DNA of 64,000 bases from assembly GCF_000021545.1 (NCBI RefSeq), contig NC_012438.1, forward strand, positions 742,003 through 806,002, given 5' to 3'. Positions 9,472 through 18,180 of the stretch are shown piece after piece (positions within the stretch are counted from its first letter, which is position 1; the number at the start of each line of letters is the position of its first letter). The stretch is from Sulfurihydrogenibium azorense Az-Fu1. GTDB lineage: Bacteria; Aquificota; Aquificia; Aquificales; Hydrogenothermaceae. A model generated the notes under the pieces. That model was not told the DNA's origin. It worked only from the letters and a program-made list of their open reading frames with translations, and did no database searches. Both the position numbers and the translations under genes were made by a program.

Positions 9472-11739
9472 ATGGAAGAGTTTTATGCAAAATTATATTT
9501 TCAGGATGGAAAAGCTTTTCCTGAAACTTTGAGAGAGCATACAGAAAATCTTTTGGAAGAATTAGAAAGAATAAAAAAAATATACGGAAAAGAATTGGAA
9601 AGTATCGGAGCCAATGAAGATTTTTGGAATGCTTTAAAAATTGCCTGTTTATTTCATGATTTAGGTAAAATTTCATCACATTTTCAAAGGAAAATAAAGA
9701 GGTATATAGGAGAGGATGTTAAAATCTCATCAGGAACAAAAGAAGAAATTCCCCATAATTATCTCTCTGGAATATTTTTATTTAATTCAAGTATAGCTAA
9801 TGTATTAAATAATGAATTTTTTGATTATGTTCTATACTCTGTATTATTCCATCATAACAGAGAGATAAGCTTCAGTGTCGATTATATGGATTCAGTTTTT
9901 AAAAGAGATCTAAAACCAAAATTATGTCTTTTAAGTTGGCTATCCAAATTTAATATTGACCTTTCCAATATAAACGAAGAATCACCTTATTTTGTTTATG
10001 ATGAAATTAAATCCTATATGAATAATTCTGATAAAAAAATATCTCAAATAAAGAAAAACAAAATTTTTATTTTATTTAAAGGGCTTCTTCACAGATTAGA
10101 CCACTCTGCATCTGCTCATTTACCTGTAGAAGAAAATCGAATCCATAACGTAGATGAAAAATTAATATCTTATCTTTCTAAAAAAGATAATTTTAAAGGA
10201 CTAAAGCCTTTCCAAGAAAAAGCAAAAGAACTAAGAAATAAAAATGTATTGCTTACAGCTTCAACTGGTATTGGGAAGACAGAATTCGCTGTAAATTGGA
10301 TTGGTGAGGATAAAGCTTTTTATACTTTACCTGTTAGAGTTTCTGTTAATGCTATGTATGATAGATTTGTTAGTATTTTTGAAAGTGATAAGGAAAAAAT
10401 AGGGCTTTTACATAGTGATGCGTTATTCTATGGAATGGAAAGTAATGAGACAATAGATGAATTTCTCTCTCTTGAAGAGCACATAATTAGAACACAAACT
10501 AGCAGGCAATTTTCCATGCCTATTACTATAACTACAGCAGATCAATTATTTACGTCAGTTTTAAAGTATCCTGGATATGAAAAAATTTATGCTACTTTGA
10601 TGTATTCAAAAGTTGTATTAGATGAACCACAGAGTTATTCACCAGATACCCTTGCAATAATTATAAAAGGACTTCAAGAAATAGCATATTACGGCGGAAA
10701 ATTTTGCTTTATGAGTGCAACAATTCATCCTTTTATAAATGAATATTTGAAAGATTTTGTAGAGGAATTGGATCCTGTTTTTAATTCTGAAAAAAAACAT
10801 AAAATTAAGTTGGAAAATAGAACTATAGATGAGCTCTCAAAAGAAATTATTTCTCAGTTTAATCAAGGTAAGAAAGTTTTAGTAATTACAAATACTGTTA
10901 AAAAAGCACAAGAGCTGTATAAAATTTTGAAAGAAATTGAAAACCTAAATGTTAAACTTTTACATTCTCTCTTTATTCAAATAGATAGAAATGAAAAAGA
11001 GAAACAAATAAAAAGTCCTACTGAACCAGTTATATGGATTTCAACTCAGCTTGTAGAAGCCTCGTTAGATATAGATTACGACATTATGTTTGCAGAAATC
11101 TCCACATTAGATTCTTTAATTCAAAGAATGGGAAGGGTTTACAGAAAACAAGGGAGAATAATTAATGAAAGTGATAACGCCAATATTGTAATTGCTACAA
11201 AAGAACCTTCTGATAAAGGAAAAATTTATAACAATGAAATTATAAGTTTTACATTAGAAGCTTTAGAAGAATTTAACAATAAAATTTTATCAGACGAAGA
11301 AAAGCAAAATTTAATGAAAAAAGTATATGAGATTGAGAAAATAAAAAACACAAGCTTTTATAAAAATTTTATCAAAAATATGGAACTGCTAAACGCAGGT
11401 TTCAAAACTGATACTAAAGGAGAAGCCCAACAGCTTTTTAGAGGAATTTTAAATATAAACGTTATTCCAGAAGAAGTTTATCAAGAAAATTTAGATGAAA
11501 TAGAAAAGGCTATAGAAATTGCCTTAGATAAGTCAAAAAAATATTCTGAAAAAATTCAGGCATTTTACACTTTAAATAAATTTACAGTAAGTATGCCTTT
11601 TTATAAATTAAAAAATATTATTCCAACTCAAATAACTCCAGATAAATTTAGAAATAAAATTTTTACTGTTAATTTTGAATACGATAGTGAGTTTGGACTT
11701 GACATAAGCAAAGACCCAGAACTTGGAGAAATCCTTTGA
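9472..11739 (+). CDS. cas3: CRISPR nuclease-helicase Cas3 (locus 1)
   Basis: The effector that degrades target DNA after Cascade recruitment. It has an N-terminal HD nuclease (FHDLGKISSHF near residue 63) and then a superfamily 2 helicase: Walker A TASTGIGKTE, DExx-box variant VLDEPQ, motif III MSATIHP, and late motifs STQLVEASLDIDYD and IQRMGRVYR. All key HD and helicase residues are present, so it should be active. The ATG at 9472 follows AGGTGAT, a near-perfect anti-16S match, at good spacing; GTG 9460 and ATG 9463 are in-frame alternatives overlapping cas5. The length is 755 aa. Confidence 0.93.
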   Translation: MEEFYAKLYFQDGKAFPETLREHTENLLEELERIKKIYGKELESIGANEDFWNALKIACLFHDLGKISSHFQRKIKRYIGEDVKISSGTKEEIPHNYLSGIFLFNSSIANVLNNEFFDYVLYSVLFHHNREISFSVDYMDSVFKRDLKPKLCLLSWLSKFNIDLSNINEESPYFVYDEIKSYMNNSDKKISQIKKNKIFILFKGLLHRLDHSASAHLPVEENRIHNVDEKLISYLSKKDNFKGLKPFQEKAKELRNKNVLLTASTGIGKTEFAVNWIGEDKAFYTLPVRVSVNAMYDRFVSIFESDKEKIGLLHSDALFYGMESNETIDEFLSLEEHIIRTQTSRQFSMPITITTADQLFTSVLKYPGYEKIYATLMYSKVVLDEPQSYSPDTLAIIIKGLQEIAYYGGKFCFMSATIHPFINEYLKDFVEELDPVFNSEKKHKIKLENRTIDELSKEIISQFNQGKKVLVITNTVKKAQELYKILKEIENLNVKLLHSLFIQIDRNEKEKQIKSPTEPVIWISTQLVEASLDIDYDIMFAEISTLDSLIQRMGRVYRKQGRIINESDNANIVIATKEPSDKGKIYNNEIISFTLEALEEFNNKILSDEEKQNLMKKVYEIEKIKNTSFYKNFIKNMELLNAGFKTDTKGEAQQLFRGILNINVIPEEVYQENLDEIEKAIEIALDKSKKYSEKIQAFYTLNKFTVSMPFYKLKNIIPTQITPDKFRNKIFTVNFEYDSEFGLDISKDPELGEIL

Positions 11740-12248
11740 TAGAAGACATTAACTTTAACCGGCTTAAAGTAAATGGTATTAAAGTTAATTATTTTTATAT
11801 CTGCCATAGGAAGCTGTGGCTTTTTGATAGGAAGATAACTATGGAAGATAAATCAGATAAAGTGCTACTTGGTGCTTTACTACACATGGATAGTTATGAA
11901 AGGGAAAGACAAAAAGAAGTATTAATAGACAATTTAATATCGATAGATATATTAGATGGAGTTAACATTAAAGAAGTTAAATACTCTGATAAAATGGAAA
12001 AAGCAGACAAGATGCAAGTTTTGTACTATCTTTACTACCTAAAAAATTTAGGTATAGAAAAACAAGGAATAATAAATTATCCAAAGCAGAAGAAAAGAGA
12101 GTTTATTCAGTTGACGGAAGAAGCTGAAAAAGAGTTAGAAGCAGTTCTGATAGAGATAAATAAAATACTAAAACAAGAAAAACCACCTCCTGTTATAGAT
12201 GCTGCTTACTGCCAAAAATGTGCATACTTTGAATTTTGTTATGGATAG
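11736..12248 (+). CDS. cas4: Cas4 exonuclease, adaptation module (locus 1)
   Basis: RecB-like nuclease with a 4Fe-4S cluster that trims prespacers and helps choose PAM ends during spacer acquisition. In 170 aa it has the first cysteine in YICHRKLWLF, nuclease residues within EVKYSDK, and a C-terminal CQKCAYFEFC that completes the iron-sulfur ligands. The TTG start overlaps the cas3 stop. The intact C-terminal cysteines are the main contrast with the broken cas4 at 48166-48629. Confidence 0.92.
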   Translation: MIEDINFNRLKVNGIKVNYFYICHRKLWLFDRKITMEDKSDKVLLGALLHMDSYERERQKEVLIDNLISIDILDGVNIKEVKYSDKMEKADKMQVLYYLYYLKNLGIEKQGIINYPKQKKREFIQLTEEAEKELEAVLIEINKILKQEKPPPVIDAAYCQKCAYFEFCYG

Positions 12249-12264
12249 GGGGAGATTTTAATCA

Positions 12265-13260
12265 ATGCCAAGAAATTACTATATTAACTCAAATGGGAGA
12301 ATAAGAAGAAAAGAAAACACAGTTTACTTTGAAACAGAAAAGGATGGAGAATCTCTAAAAACACCTCTACCTATAAACGATATTGACACAATCTTTATCT
12401 TTGGTGAAGTTGATATAAATACAAAAGCTATAAACTACCTATCTCAATATGATATACCCATGCACTTTTTTAACTACTATGGCTATTATTCTGGTAGCTT
12501 CCTACCAAGAAAGAAAAATGTTTCGGGCTCTTTACTTGTAGAACAAGTTAAACATCATATCGATGATTCAAAAAGGCAGATGTTAGCTATTTCTTTTATA
12601 GAAGGTGCAGTTCATCATATCTTAAGGAATTTAAGAAAATCTGGAATAAGCGTTGAAAATTTTCAAAATATTGAAAAAGATTTACTTCCTAAAATATTTG
12701 AAACAAAAACAATTGAAGAACTAATGGCAATAGAAGGAAATATAAGAGAGCACTATTACCAACTTTTCAACACAGTCATTAAAAACAAAGATTTTTTTAT
12801 AGAAAAAAGAGAAAAAAGACCACCTACCAATCCTATAAACGCTTTAATAAGCTTTGGAAACTCTATAATGTATAACACAGTTTTAACAGAAATCTACAGA
12901 ACTCAACTTGATCCAACAATAAGCTACCTCCACAGTCCTCAAGAAAAGAGATTTTCACTTTCTTTAGATATAGCAGAAATATTTAAGCCTTTTATAATTG
13001 ACCCTTTAATTTTTAATTTAATAAAAACTGGTCAGATAACGATTGATGATTTTGATAAAGATTTAAATTATACATATTTAAACGAAAATGGAAGAAAAAA
13101 GTTTTTGAAAGCTTATGAAGAAAGATTATCAAAAACCGTAAAGCATAGAAGATTAAAAAGAAATGTATCTTACAGACAATTGATAAGGTTAGAGTGTTAT
13201 AAACTTATAAAGCATCTAATAGGTGATGAAATTTATAAACCTTTTAAAGCTTGGTGGTAA
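12265..13260 (+). CDS. cas1: CRISPR integrase Cas1 (locus 1)
   Basis: The metal-dependent integrase that inserts new spacers. The 331-aa sequence shows the type I-B pattern: MPRNYYINSNGRI, FIFGEVDINTKAINYL, FFNYYGYYSGSFLPR, the catalytic glutamate in AIEGNIREHYY, and histidine and acidic residues in YLHSPQEKRFSLSLDIAEIFKP. It is full-length, with a GGGGGA ribosome site. It has cas4 upstream and cas2 downstream, so the adaptation module of locus 1 looks complete and functional. It is the only intact Cas1 in the window. Confidence 0.96.
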   Translation: MPRNYYINSNGRIRRKENTVYFETEKDGESLKTPLPINDIDTIFIFGEVDINTKAINYLSQYDIPMHFFNYYGYYSGSFLPRKKNVSGSLLVEQVKHHIDDSKRQMLAISFIEGAVHHILRNLRKSGISVENFQNIEKDLLPKIFETKTIEELMAIEGNIREHYYQLFNTVIKNKDFFIEKREKRPPTNPINALISFGNSIMYNTVLTEIYRTQLDPTISYLHSPQEKRFSLSLDIAEIFKPFIIDPLIFNLIKTGQITIDDFDKDLNYTYLNENGRKKFLKAYEERLSKTVKHRRLKRNVSYRQLIRLECYKLIKHLIGDEIYKPFKAWW

Positions 13261-13262
13261 AA

Positions 13263-13529
13263 ATGTTTGTAATAATAACTTACGATATAACTGACGAAAA
13301 CAGACTAAATAAAGTTAGAAAAATACTGAGAAAATATTTATTTTGGACTCAGCTTTCTACATTTGAGGGGGAAATATCAAAAGGAAAACTTGCACAATGT
13401 CTATCCGAAGTAAAAGAGGTTATATCACCGTCTGAAGACAGTGTTTATGTCTATCAAGTAGAAAATCCAAAAAATCTTAACAAAAAAGTGTTAGGTATAG
13501 AAAAAAGCTTTCTGGATAACTTTTTATAA
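13263..13529 (+). CDS. cas2: Cas2, adaptation complex partner (locus 1)
   Basis: The small ferredoxin-fold dimer that scaffolds the Cas1 integrase. The sequence FVIITYDITDENRLNKVRKIL carries the conserved YDI motif, and QLSTFEGEISKGKL is typical. The ATG at 13263 lies two bases after the cas1 stop, giving 88 aa; the upstream TTG and GTG would overlap cas1. The CRISPR array begins only 24 bases after the stop. Confidence 0.93.
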   Translation: MFVIITYDITDENRLNKVRKILRKYLFWTQLSTFEGEISKGKLAQCLSEVKEVISPSEDSVYVYQVENPKNLNKKVLGIEKSFLDNFL

Positions 13530-13553
13530 ATTTTTGCATAAAAACATATCTCT

Positions 13554-15152
13554 TTTTATATCCCACATAGTTCAGACAAAACAACTTTGGGGAATAAAGT
13601 ATTCAAGAGGACAATATCTCTTTATATCCCACATAGTTCAGACAAAACAGAGAGAGTTTTTATACCATACAGTACGCCACTTCACTTTATATCCCACATA
13701 GTTCAGACAAAACTTCCAAGTAGTACATCTTCCATTCATATTTGACAAATCTTTATATCCCACATAGTTCAGACAAAACAAAAAATGAATAAAGATGTAA
13801 AAGAGTTTATCACATCTTTATATCCCACATAGTTCAGACAAAACTTATCAGAGTATGCTGTTCAAGCCACTCAGGCTTCCTTTATATCCCACATAGTTCA
13901 GACAAAACTGAACAATTTGGGATTACAGGCAGGCATAAAAGCAGACTTTATATCCCACATAGTTCAGACAAAACTAGGAACTATCAGTGATATTGTTTAC
14001 AAAAGTGAAATCTTTATATCCCACATAGTTCAGACAAAACCCGAGTTCTGTTGACATCTCACAGCTATTTCCTTATGCCTTTATATCCCACATAGTTCAG
14101 ACAAAACAGCTTGGGCTAAAACCTCCTTATTATTTAATTTATAGCTTTATATCCCACATAGTTCAGACAAAACTAAAGAGACTTTCACAGAAGCCCCGCC
14201 CGCAAGGAGCCTTTATATCCCACATAGTTCAGACAAAACACTGAGAGAGATGCTCTCAGTGATTAGAGAAGAATCCTTTATATCCCACATAGTTCAGACA
14301 AAACGCTCATTTATCAAACTTCTATTACGTGACTGGAGACTTTATATCCCACATAGTTCAGACAAAACTTGTTAGAGAGTTGATACAGATGATTTATTCA
14401 CACTCCTTTATATCCCACATAGTTCAGACAAAACTTGAACTCGATAATGGATTGCCGCAAACAGTGAAGACTTTATATCCCACATAGTTCAGACAAAACA
14501 GCAATCTTTTTCAGAAGATTGCTTAACAAGGCCTACTTTATATCCCACATAGTTCAGACAAAACATATTTTGATATTTCAGTTCCTATAAGTGGAATATC
14601 TCTTTATATCCCACATAGTTCAGACAAAACGACAGCAAATATAATAGATAATTTCTGTATAGCTACTTTATATCCCACATAGTTCAGACAAAACTATATA
14701 GTAAAACATCTCTATATATATGATTACTTTCTTTATATCCCACATAGTTCAGACAAAACTTTATGGACTTTTATGGGTCTTTTATGGGTATTTTACTTTA
14801 TATCCCACATAGTTCAGACAAAACTATAAAAACAGAGAATTTATAATTCCAAATGAACTTGACTTTATATCCCACATAGTTCAGACAAAACCTGTAACAA
14901 AATTCAAAGCTATATATGTGGCTATTGACTTTATATCCCACATAGTTCAGACAAAACATGAAAATAGTTAATTTTTACGATAGTGGATATCACCTTTATA
15001 TCCCACATAGTTCAGACAAAACTTGGTTGAAACAAAAGAAAGCAAGTTGAAAGCCTATCTTTATATCCCACATAGTTCAGACAAAACACCGCTCTTTAAG
15101 TCAATCGCTTGCTTAAGCAAGCGCTTTATATCCCACATAGTTCAGACAAAAC
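13554..15152 (-). CRISPR. CRISPR array 1: 25 repeats of 29 nt, 24 spacers of about 36-38 nt
   Basis: On the plus strand each repeat starts CTTTATATCCCACATAG and ends TTCAGACAAAAC. Repeats begin at 13554, 13620, 13685, 13751, 13816, 13880, 13946, 14012, 14079, 14145, 14211, 14276, 14340, 14406, 14471, 14536, 14602, 14666, 14731, 14796, 14863, 14929, 14994, 15059 and 15124. All are identical by eye except the first, which has T in place of C at position 1. Read on the minus strand, the repeat starts GTTTTGTCTGAAC and ends GGGATATAAAG, the usual orientation for such type I-B repeats, with a predicted crRNA handle ATATAAAG. The single degenerate repeat at the left end also marks that end as leader-distal. 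The array is therefore inferred to run leftwards, convergent with the cas operon. Confidence 0.97.
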
Positions 15153-15525
15153 CCGTTAATTTTTAAAAATAAAAAAATTTAAATAATCAAGTAATGACGC
15201 TGATTTGCAGGTAATTTTTATTTTCGTTAACCACTCGCAAATTGAGGTTAATTGCATCGTAGCTCACATAATGCAAATATATTTTCTATTATATTCCCAC
15301 TTTCACCCGCATCACTGCTTGAATATTACAATAATATATTTTCTGTTTTCACGATGCAAAACTTAATAATAATCATTATCAATAAGCTAATTTCACCAAA
15401 TTGTCAAAACCTTAAGTGGGATTTAACATATTCATTTGTCAAGGTGTTTAAATTCCAACTATTAACTACTAAAAATATTTTACAAAACTTTTTCGAAAAA
15501 TACAACTTTTCTATTTAAAAACATT
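15153..15525. other. 373-bp non-coding AT-rich region: probable leader of array 1
   Basis: No convincing gene is seen: an 88-codon open frame at 15252-15518 on the plus strand has no ribosome site and no family resemblance. The segment next to the last repeat is very AT-rich, as leaders are. A minus-strand TATAAT at 15288-15293 could start array transcription, but no good -35 accompanies it. A weak hairpin TTAACC...GGTTAA lies near 15225-15250. An 18-bp stretch at 15363-15380 closely resembles a Fur box. Confidence 0.5.
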
Positions 15526-15909
15526 TTACTTTTTCATTCCATACTCTACCGGAAGGTTATTTCTTTTCCAGTCAATAATTCCATACTTTAAGTTATAAAC
15601 ATTTTTAAAACCGTTTTGCTCTAAAAATCTACTTGCTGCAGCACTTCTATTTCCAGACCTGCAATAAACGAGAATTTTTTTATCCTTAAACTTTTCTAAT
15701 TCTCTTATATACTGAGGTAAAACTTGAACCGGTATTAGTATAGAGCCGGGTATATGTCCGTCTTTTTCATACTCTTGAGGTGTTCTTACGTCAAGGATTA
15801 TCACATTTTTTTCCTTTTGAATCATCTCATAAAATGCCTTTGAGTTTAAATCTTGGTAAGCAAAGGCAAACACAAAACTTAAAAGTATTGTGAATAATAT
15901 CTTTCTCAT
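15526..15909 (-). CDS. Exported single-domain rhodanese (sulfurtransferase)
   Basis: A 127-aa protein. An N-terminal signal peptide (MRKILFTILLSFVFAFA, cleavage before YQDL) precedes one rhodanese domain with LDVRTPQEYEKDGHIPGS and the active-site loop CRSGNRSAAA. The catalytic Cys and adjacent Arg are both present. It is predicted periplasmic, where it would carry sulfane sulfur; this suits a sulfur-oxidising organism but is inference. Its ATG overlaps the end of aspS by four bases, so it is translated from the aspS transcript. Confidence 0.92.
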   Translation of the reverse strand: MRKILFTILLSFVFAFAYQDLNSKAFYEMIQKEKNVIILDVRTPQEYEKDGHIPGSILIPVQVLPQYIRELEKFKDKKILVYCRSGNRSAAASRFLEQNGFKNVYNLKYGIIDWKRNNLPVEYGMKK

Positions 15910-17714
15910 TCTTCTTCCTCTTCTATTTTTATTCCAAGTTCTTTTAATTGTTTTTCTTCAACGTAATCTGGAGCTCCTGTTAGAGGGCATACTCCTTTTT
16001 GAGTTTTTGGGAATGCTATTACATCTCTTATACTTTCACTTCCTGTCATAAGGGCAAGTATTCTATCAAGTCCAAAGGCAAGTCCTCCGTGAGGTGGAGC
16101 TCCGTAGCTTAGAGCTTCTATTAAAAATCCAAACTTTTCTTTTGCTTCCTCTTCTGAGATGTTTAGTAGTTTAAATATTTTTTGTTGTAGGTAAGGAGTG
16201 TGTATCCTTATTGAACCTCCTCCTATCTCTTCTCCGTTTAAAACCATATCGTAGGCTTTTGATTTGAAAGATAGTGCAATTTCTGGATTTTCTAACGCTT
16301 GGTCTAACTTTTCTATATCTTCGTCTTTTGGACTTGTAAATGGGTGGTGGATTGCAACTAATCTGTTTTCTTCCTCATCCCACTCAAATAAAGGAAAGTC
16401 AACCACCCATAAAAACTCTAACTTATTTTTATCTATAAGGTTTAACTTTTCTGCTAAGTGTTTTCTTAAAAATCCTAAAACTCTATGGGTTATCTCTTTT
16501 TTATCAGCTATAAATACAAGCAAATCTCCGTCTTGAGCTTGCATTTTTTGGAAAAGTCTTTGTTTTTGGTCATCAGTAAAGAATTTTAAAATAGGAGATG
16601 TAGCTTCTCCGTTTTCAAGTTTTATCCAAGCCATTCCTTTTGCACCAAACTTTTTGGCATACTCTGTAAGGTCATCTATCTCTTTTCTTGAAAATTTAGC
16701 ACCACCTTTTACGTTGATACCTTTAACCAGTCCACCAGACTTTGCTACATCGTTAAATACTTTAAACTCAACCTCTAAAGCTAAGTCTGTAATATCTATA
16801 AGCTCTAAGCCGTATCTTAAATCCGGTTTGTCTGTTCCATACTTATTTATAGCTTCTTCGTATGACATTCTTTTAAAAGGAATTTTTATATCTATACCTA
16901 ACACTTTTTTGTAAACATGTTGAATAAGAGCTTCTGACAAGCTCATGACATCTTCTTCTGAGACAAAAGACATCTCTAAGTCTATCTGGGTAAACTCTGG
17001 CTGTCTGTCAGCTCTTAAATCTTCATCTCTAAAGCATTTTACTATTTGGAAGTATCTTTCTAATCCAGCTACCATAAGAATCTGTTTAAAGAGTTGTGGA
17101 GATTGGGGGAGAGCGTAAAATTTACCTTTCTCTAACCTTGAAGGAACTAAAAAGTCTCTTGCTCCTTCCGGAGTTGATTTTGTTAGCATTGGAGTTTCAA
17201 CTTCAATAAATCCGTTTCCTACCAAAAACTCCCTTACAGCTTGATATACTTCGTGTCTGAGTATTATGTTTCTTTGCATTGACGGCCTTCTTAGGTCTAA
17301 GTATCTATACTTTAATCTTACTTCTTCACTAACTTTTATGTTGTCTTCTATTTGGAAAGGTAAGACTTCGCTTGTGTTTAGTATGATTAGGTAGTGTGCT
17401 AAAACTTCTATGTTTCCTGTTTTCATCTTTGAATTTTCTGTGCCTACGGGTCTTCTGCTTACAATACCTTTTACACCTATTACATACTCAGACTTGAGTT
17501 TTTTTGCTTTATTGTATACTTCGTGAGATATTTTTGAAGGGTCAAACACAACTTGAACTATTCCTTCCCTATCTCTTAAATTTATAAATAAAACTCCTCC
17601 GTGGTCTCTTACAGTATCAACCCAACCAAGTAATCTAACCTCTTCTCCTATATTACCTTCGTTTAAATCTCCACAGTAGTAGTCTCTTTTAAAGTCTCTA
17701 AGTTGGTCTGTCAT
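15906..17714 (-). CDS. aspS: Aspartyl-tRNA synthetase
   Basis: Class II synthetase of the long bacterial type with a GAD insertion domain (602 aa). Features in order are the OB-fold anticodon domain (VRLLGWVDTVRDHGGVLFI), motif 2 (FRDEDLRADRQPEFTQIDLEMSF), the GAD insert, and C-terminal motif 3 (GLAFGLDRILALM). The ATG at 17714 is preferred: it lies six bases after AAGGAG, whereas the upstream in-frame TTG at 17717 is too close. Whether it is discriminating, or also charges tRNA-Asn, cannot be decided without the tRNA and gatCAB context. It is divergent from atpC. Confidence 0.96.
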   Translation of the reverse strand: MTDQLRDFKRDYYCGDLNEGNIGEEVRLLGWVDTVRDHGGVLFINLRDREGIVQVVFDPSKISHEVYNKAKKLKSEYVIGVKGIVSRRPVGTENSKMKTGNIEVLAHYLIILNTSEVLPFQIEDNIKVSEEVRLKYRYLDLRRPSMQRNIILRHEVYQAVREFLVGNGFIEVETPMLTKSTPEGARDFLVPSRLEKGKFYALPQSPQLFKQILMVAGLERYFQIVKCFRDEDLRADRQPEFTQIDLEMSFVSEEDVMSLSEALIQHVYKKVLGIDIKIPFKRMSYEEAINKYGTDKPDLRYGLELIDITDLALEVEFKVFNDVAKSGGLVKGINVKGGAKFSRKEIDDLTEYAKKFGAKGMAWIKLENGEATSPILKFFTDDQKQRLFQKMQAQDGDLLVFIADKKEITHRVLGFLRKHLAEKLNLIDKNKLEFLWVVDFPLFEWDEEENRLVAIHHPFTSPKDEDIEKLDQALENPEIALSFKSKAYDMVLNGEEIGGGSIRIHTPYLQQKIFKLLNISEEEAKEKFGFLIEALSYGAPPHGGLAFGLDRILALMTGSESIRDVIAFPKTQKGVCPLTGAPDYVEEKQLKELGIKIEEEEE

Positions 17715-17740
17715 CAACTTCTCCTTAATTTGTTTTATGT

Positions 17741-17750
17741 TATAATTATA
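17741..17750. promoter_or_regulatory. Shared palindromic -10 region between aspS and atpC
   Basis: TATAATTATA is a perfect palindrome. It supplies a TATAAT on the plus strand (17741-17746, towards atpC) and another on the minus strand (17745-17750, towards aspS). No strong -35 box is seen on either side. The two starts are 61 bp apart, so the promoters must overlap in this small space. Confidence 0.45.
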
Positions 17751-17775
17751 TCAAAACTTTAACGTCGGAGGCGTT

Positions 17776-18180
17776 ATGTATAGATTAGATGTTGTAACTC
17801 CACTTGGAAATGTTTTTAATGGTGAAGTGTATCAAACTGTTATAACAACGGCTGATGGAGAAATTGGTATTTTAGAAAACCATATGCTACTTCTTACAAA
17901 CATAACTCCCGGAAAGTTAAGAATTGAGAAAGCAAACGGTGAAGTAAAAGAGATGGCAGTAACTTACGGTATATTAGATGTAGCCGGAGATAAGGTTATA
18001 GCTTTAGTTGAAGAGGTTTACAACTTAGATGAAATAGATGTAGAAAACGAGAAAAGACTCCTTGAAGAAGCAAATTCAAAACTCCAATCAGAAAACTTAA
18101 CAGAAGAAGAAAAATCTCATTACGAAAAACAAAAACACAGAGCTGAAACGCTTTTAAATCTTGCAACTGCAAAAGTTTGA
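17776..18180 (+). CDS. atpC: F1F0 ATP synthase epsilon subunit
   Basis: The central-stalk subunit that couples and inhibits the F1 motor. The 134-aa protein begins MYRLDVVTPLGNVFNGEVYQ and contains ADGEIGILENHMLLL, the family signature. The C-terminal helical hairpin (residues 90-134) is complete, so the regulatory arm is retained. GGAGG precedes the ATG. No other atp gene is adjacent, so it is separated from the usual ATP synthase operon. It overlaps the downstream methyltransferase start by 20 bases. Confidence 0.93.
   Translation: MYRLDVVTPLGNVFNGEVYQTVITTADGEIGILENHMLLLTNITPGKLRIEKANGEVKEMAVTYGILDVAGDKVIALVEEVYNLDEIDVENEKRLLEEANSKLQSENLTEEEKSHYEKQKHRAETLLNLATAKV

Noticed and set aside
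14760-14795. Array 1 spacer with repeated TTTTATGGGT units
   Set aside because: The internal repetition is short and may reflect low-complexity source DNA; there is no stronger signal to build on.
15252-15518. An 88-codon open frame on the plus strand beside array 1
   Set aside because: No ribosome site, no recognisable domain, odd composition (Ser, Asn, Ile rich), and it lies inside the probable leader of array 1.
16264-16914. Plus-strand open frames opposite aspS
   Set aside because: They are shadows of a strongly coding gene on the other strand, with no ribosome sites or family signatures.
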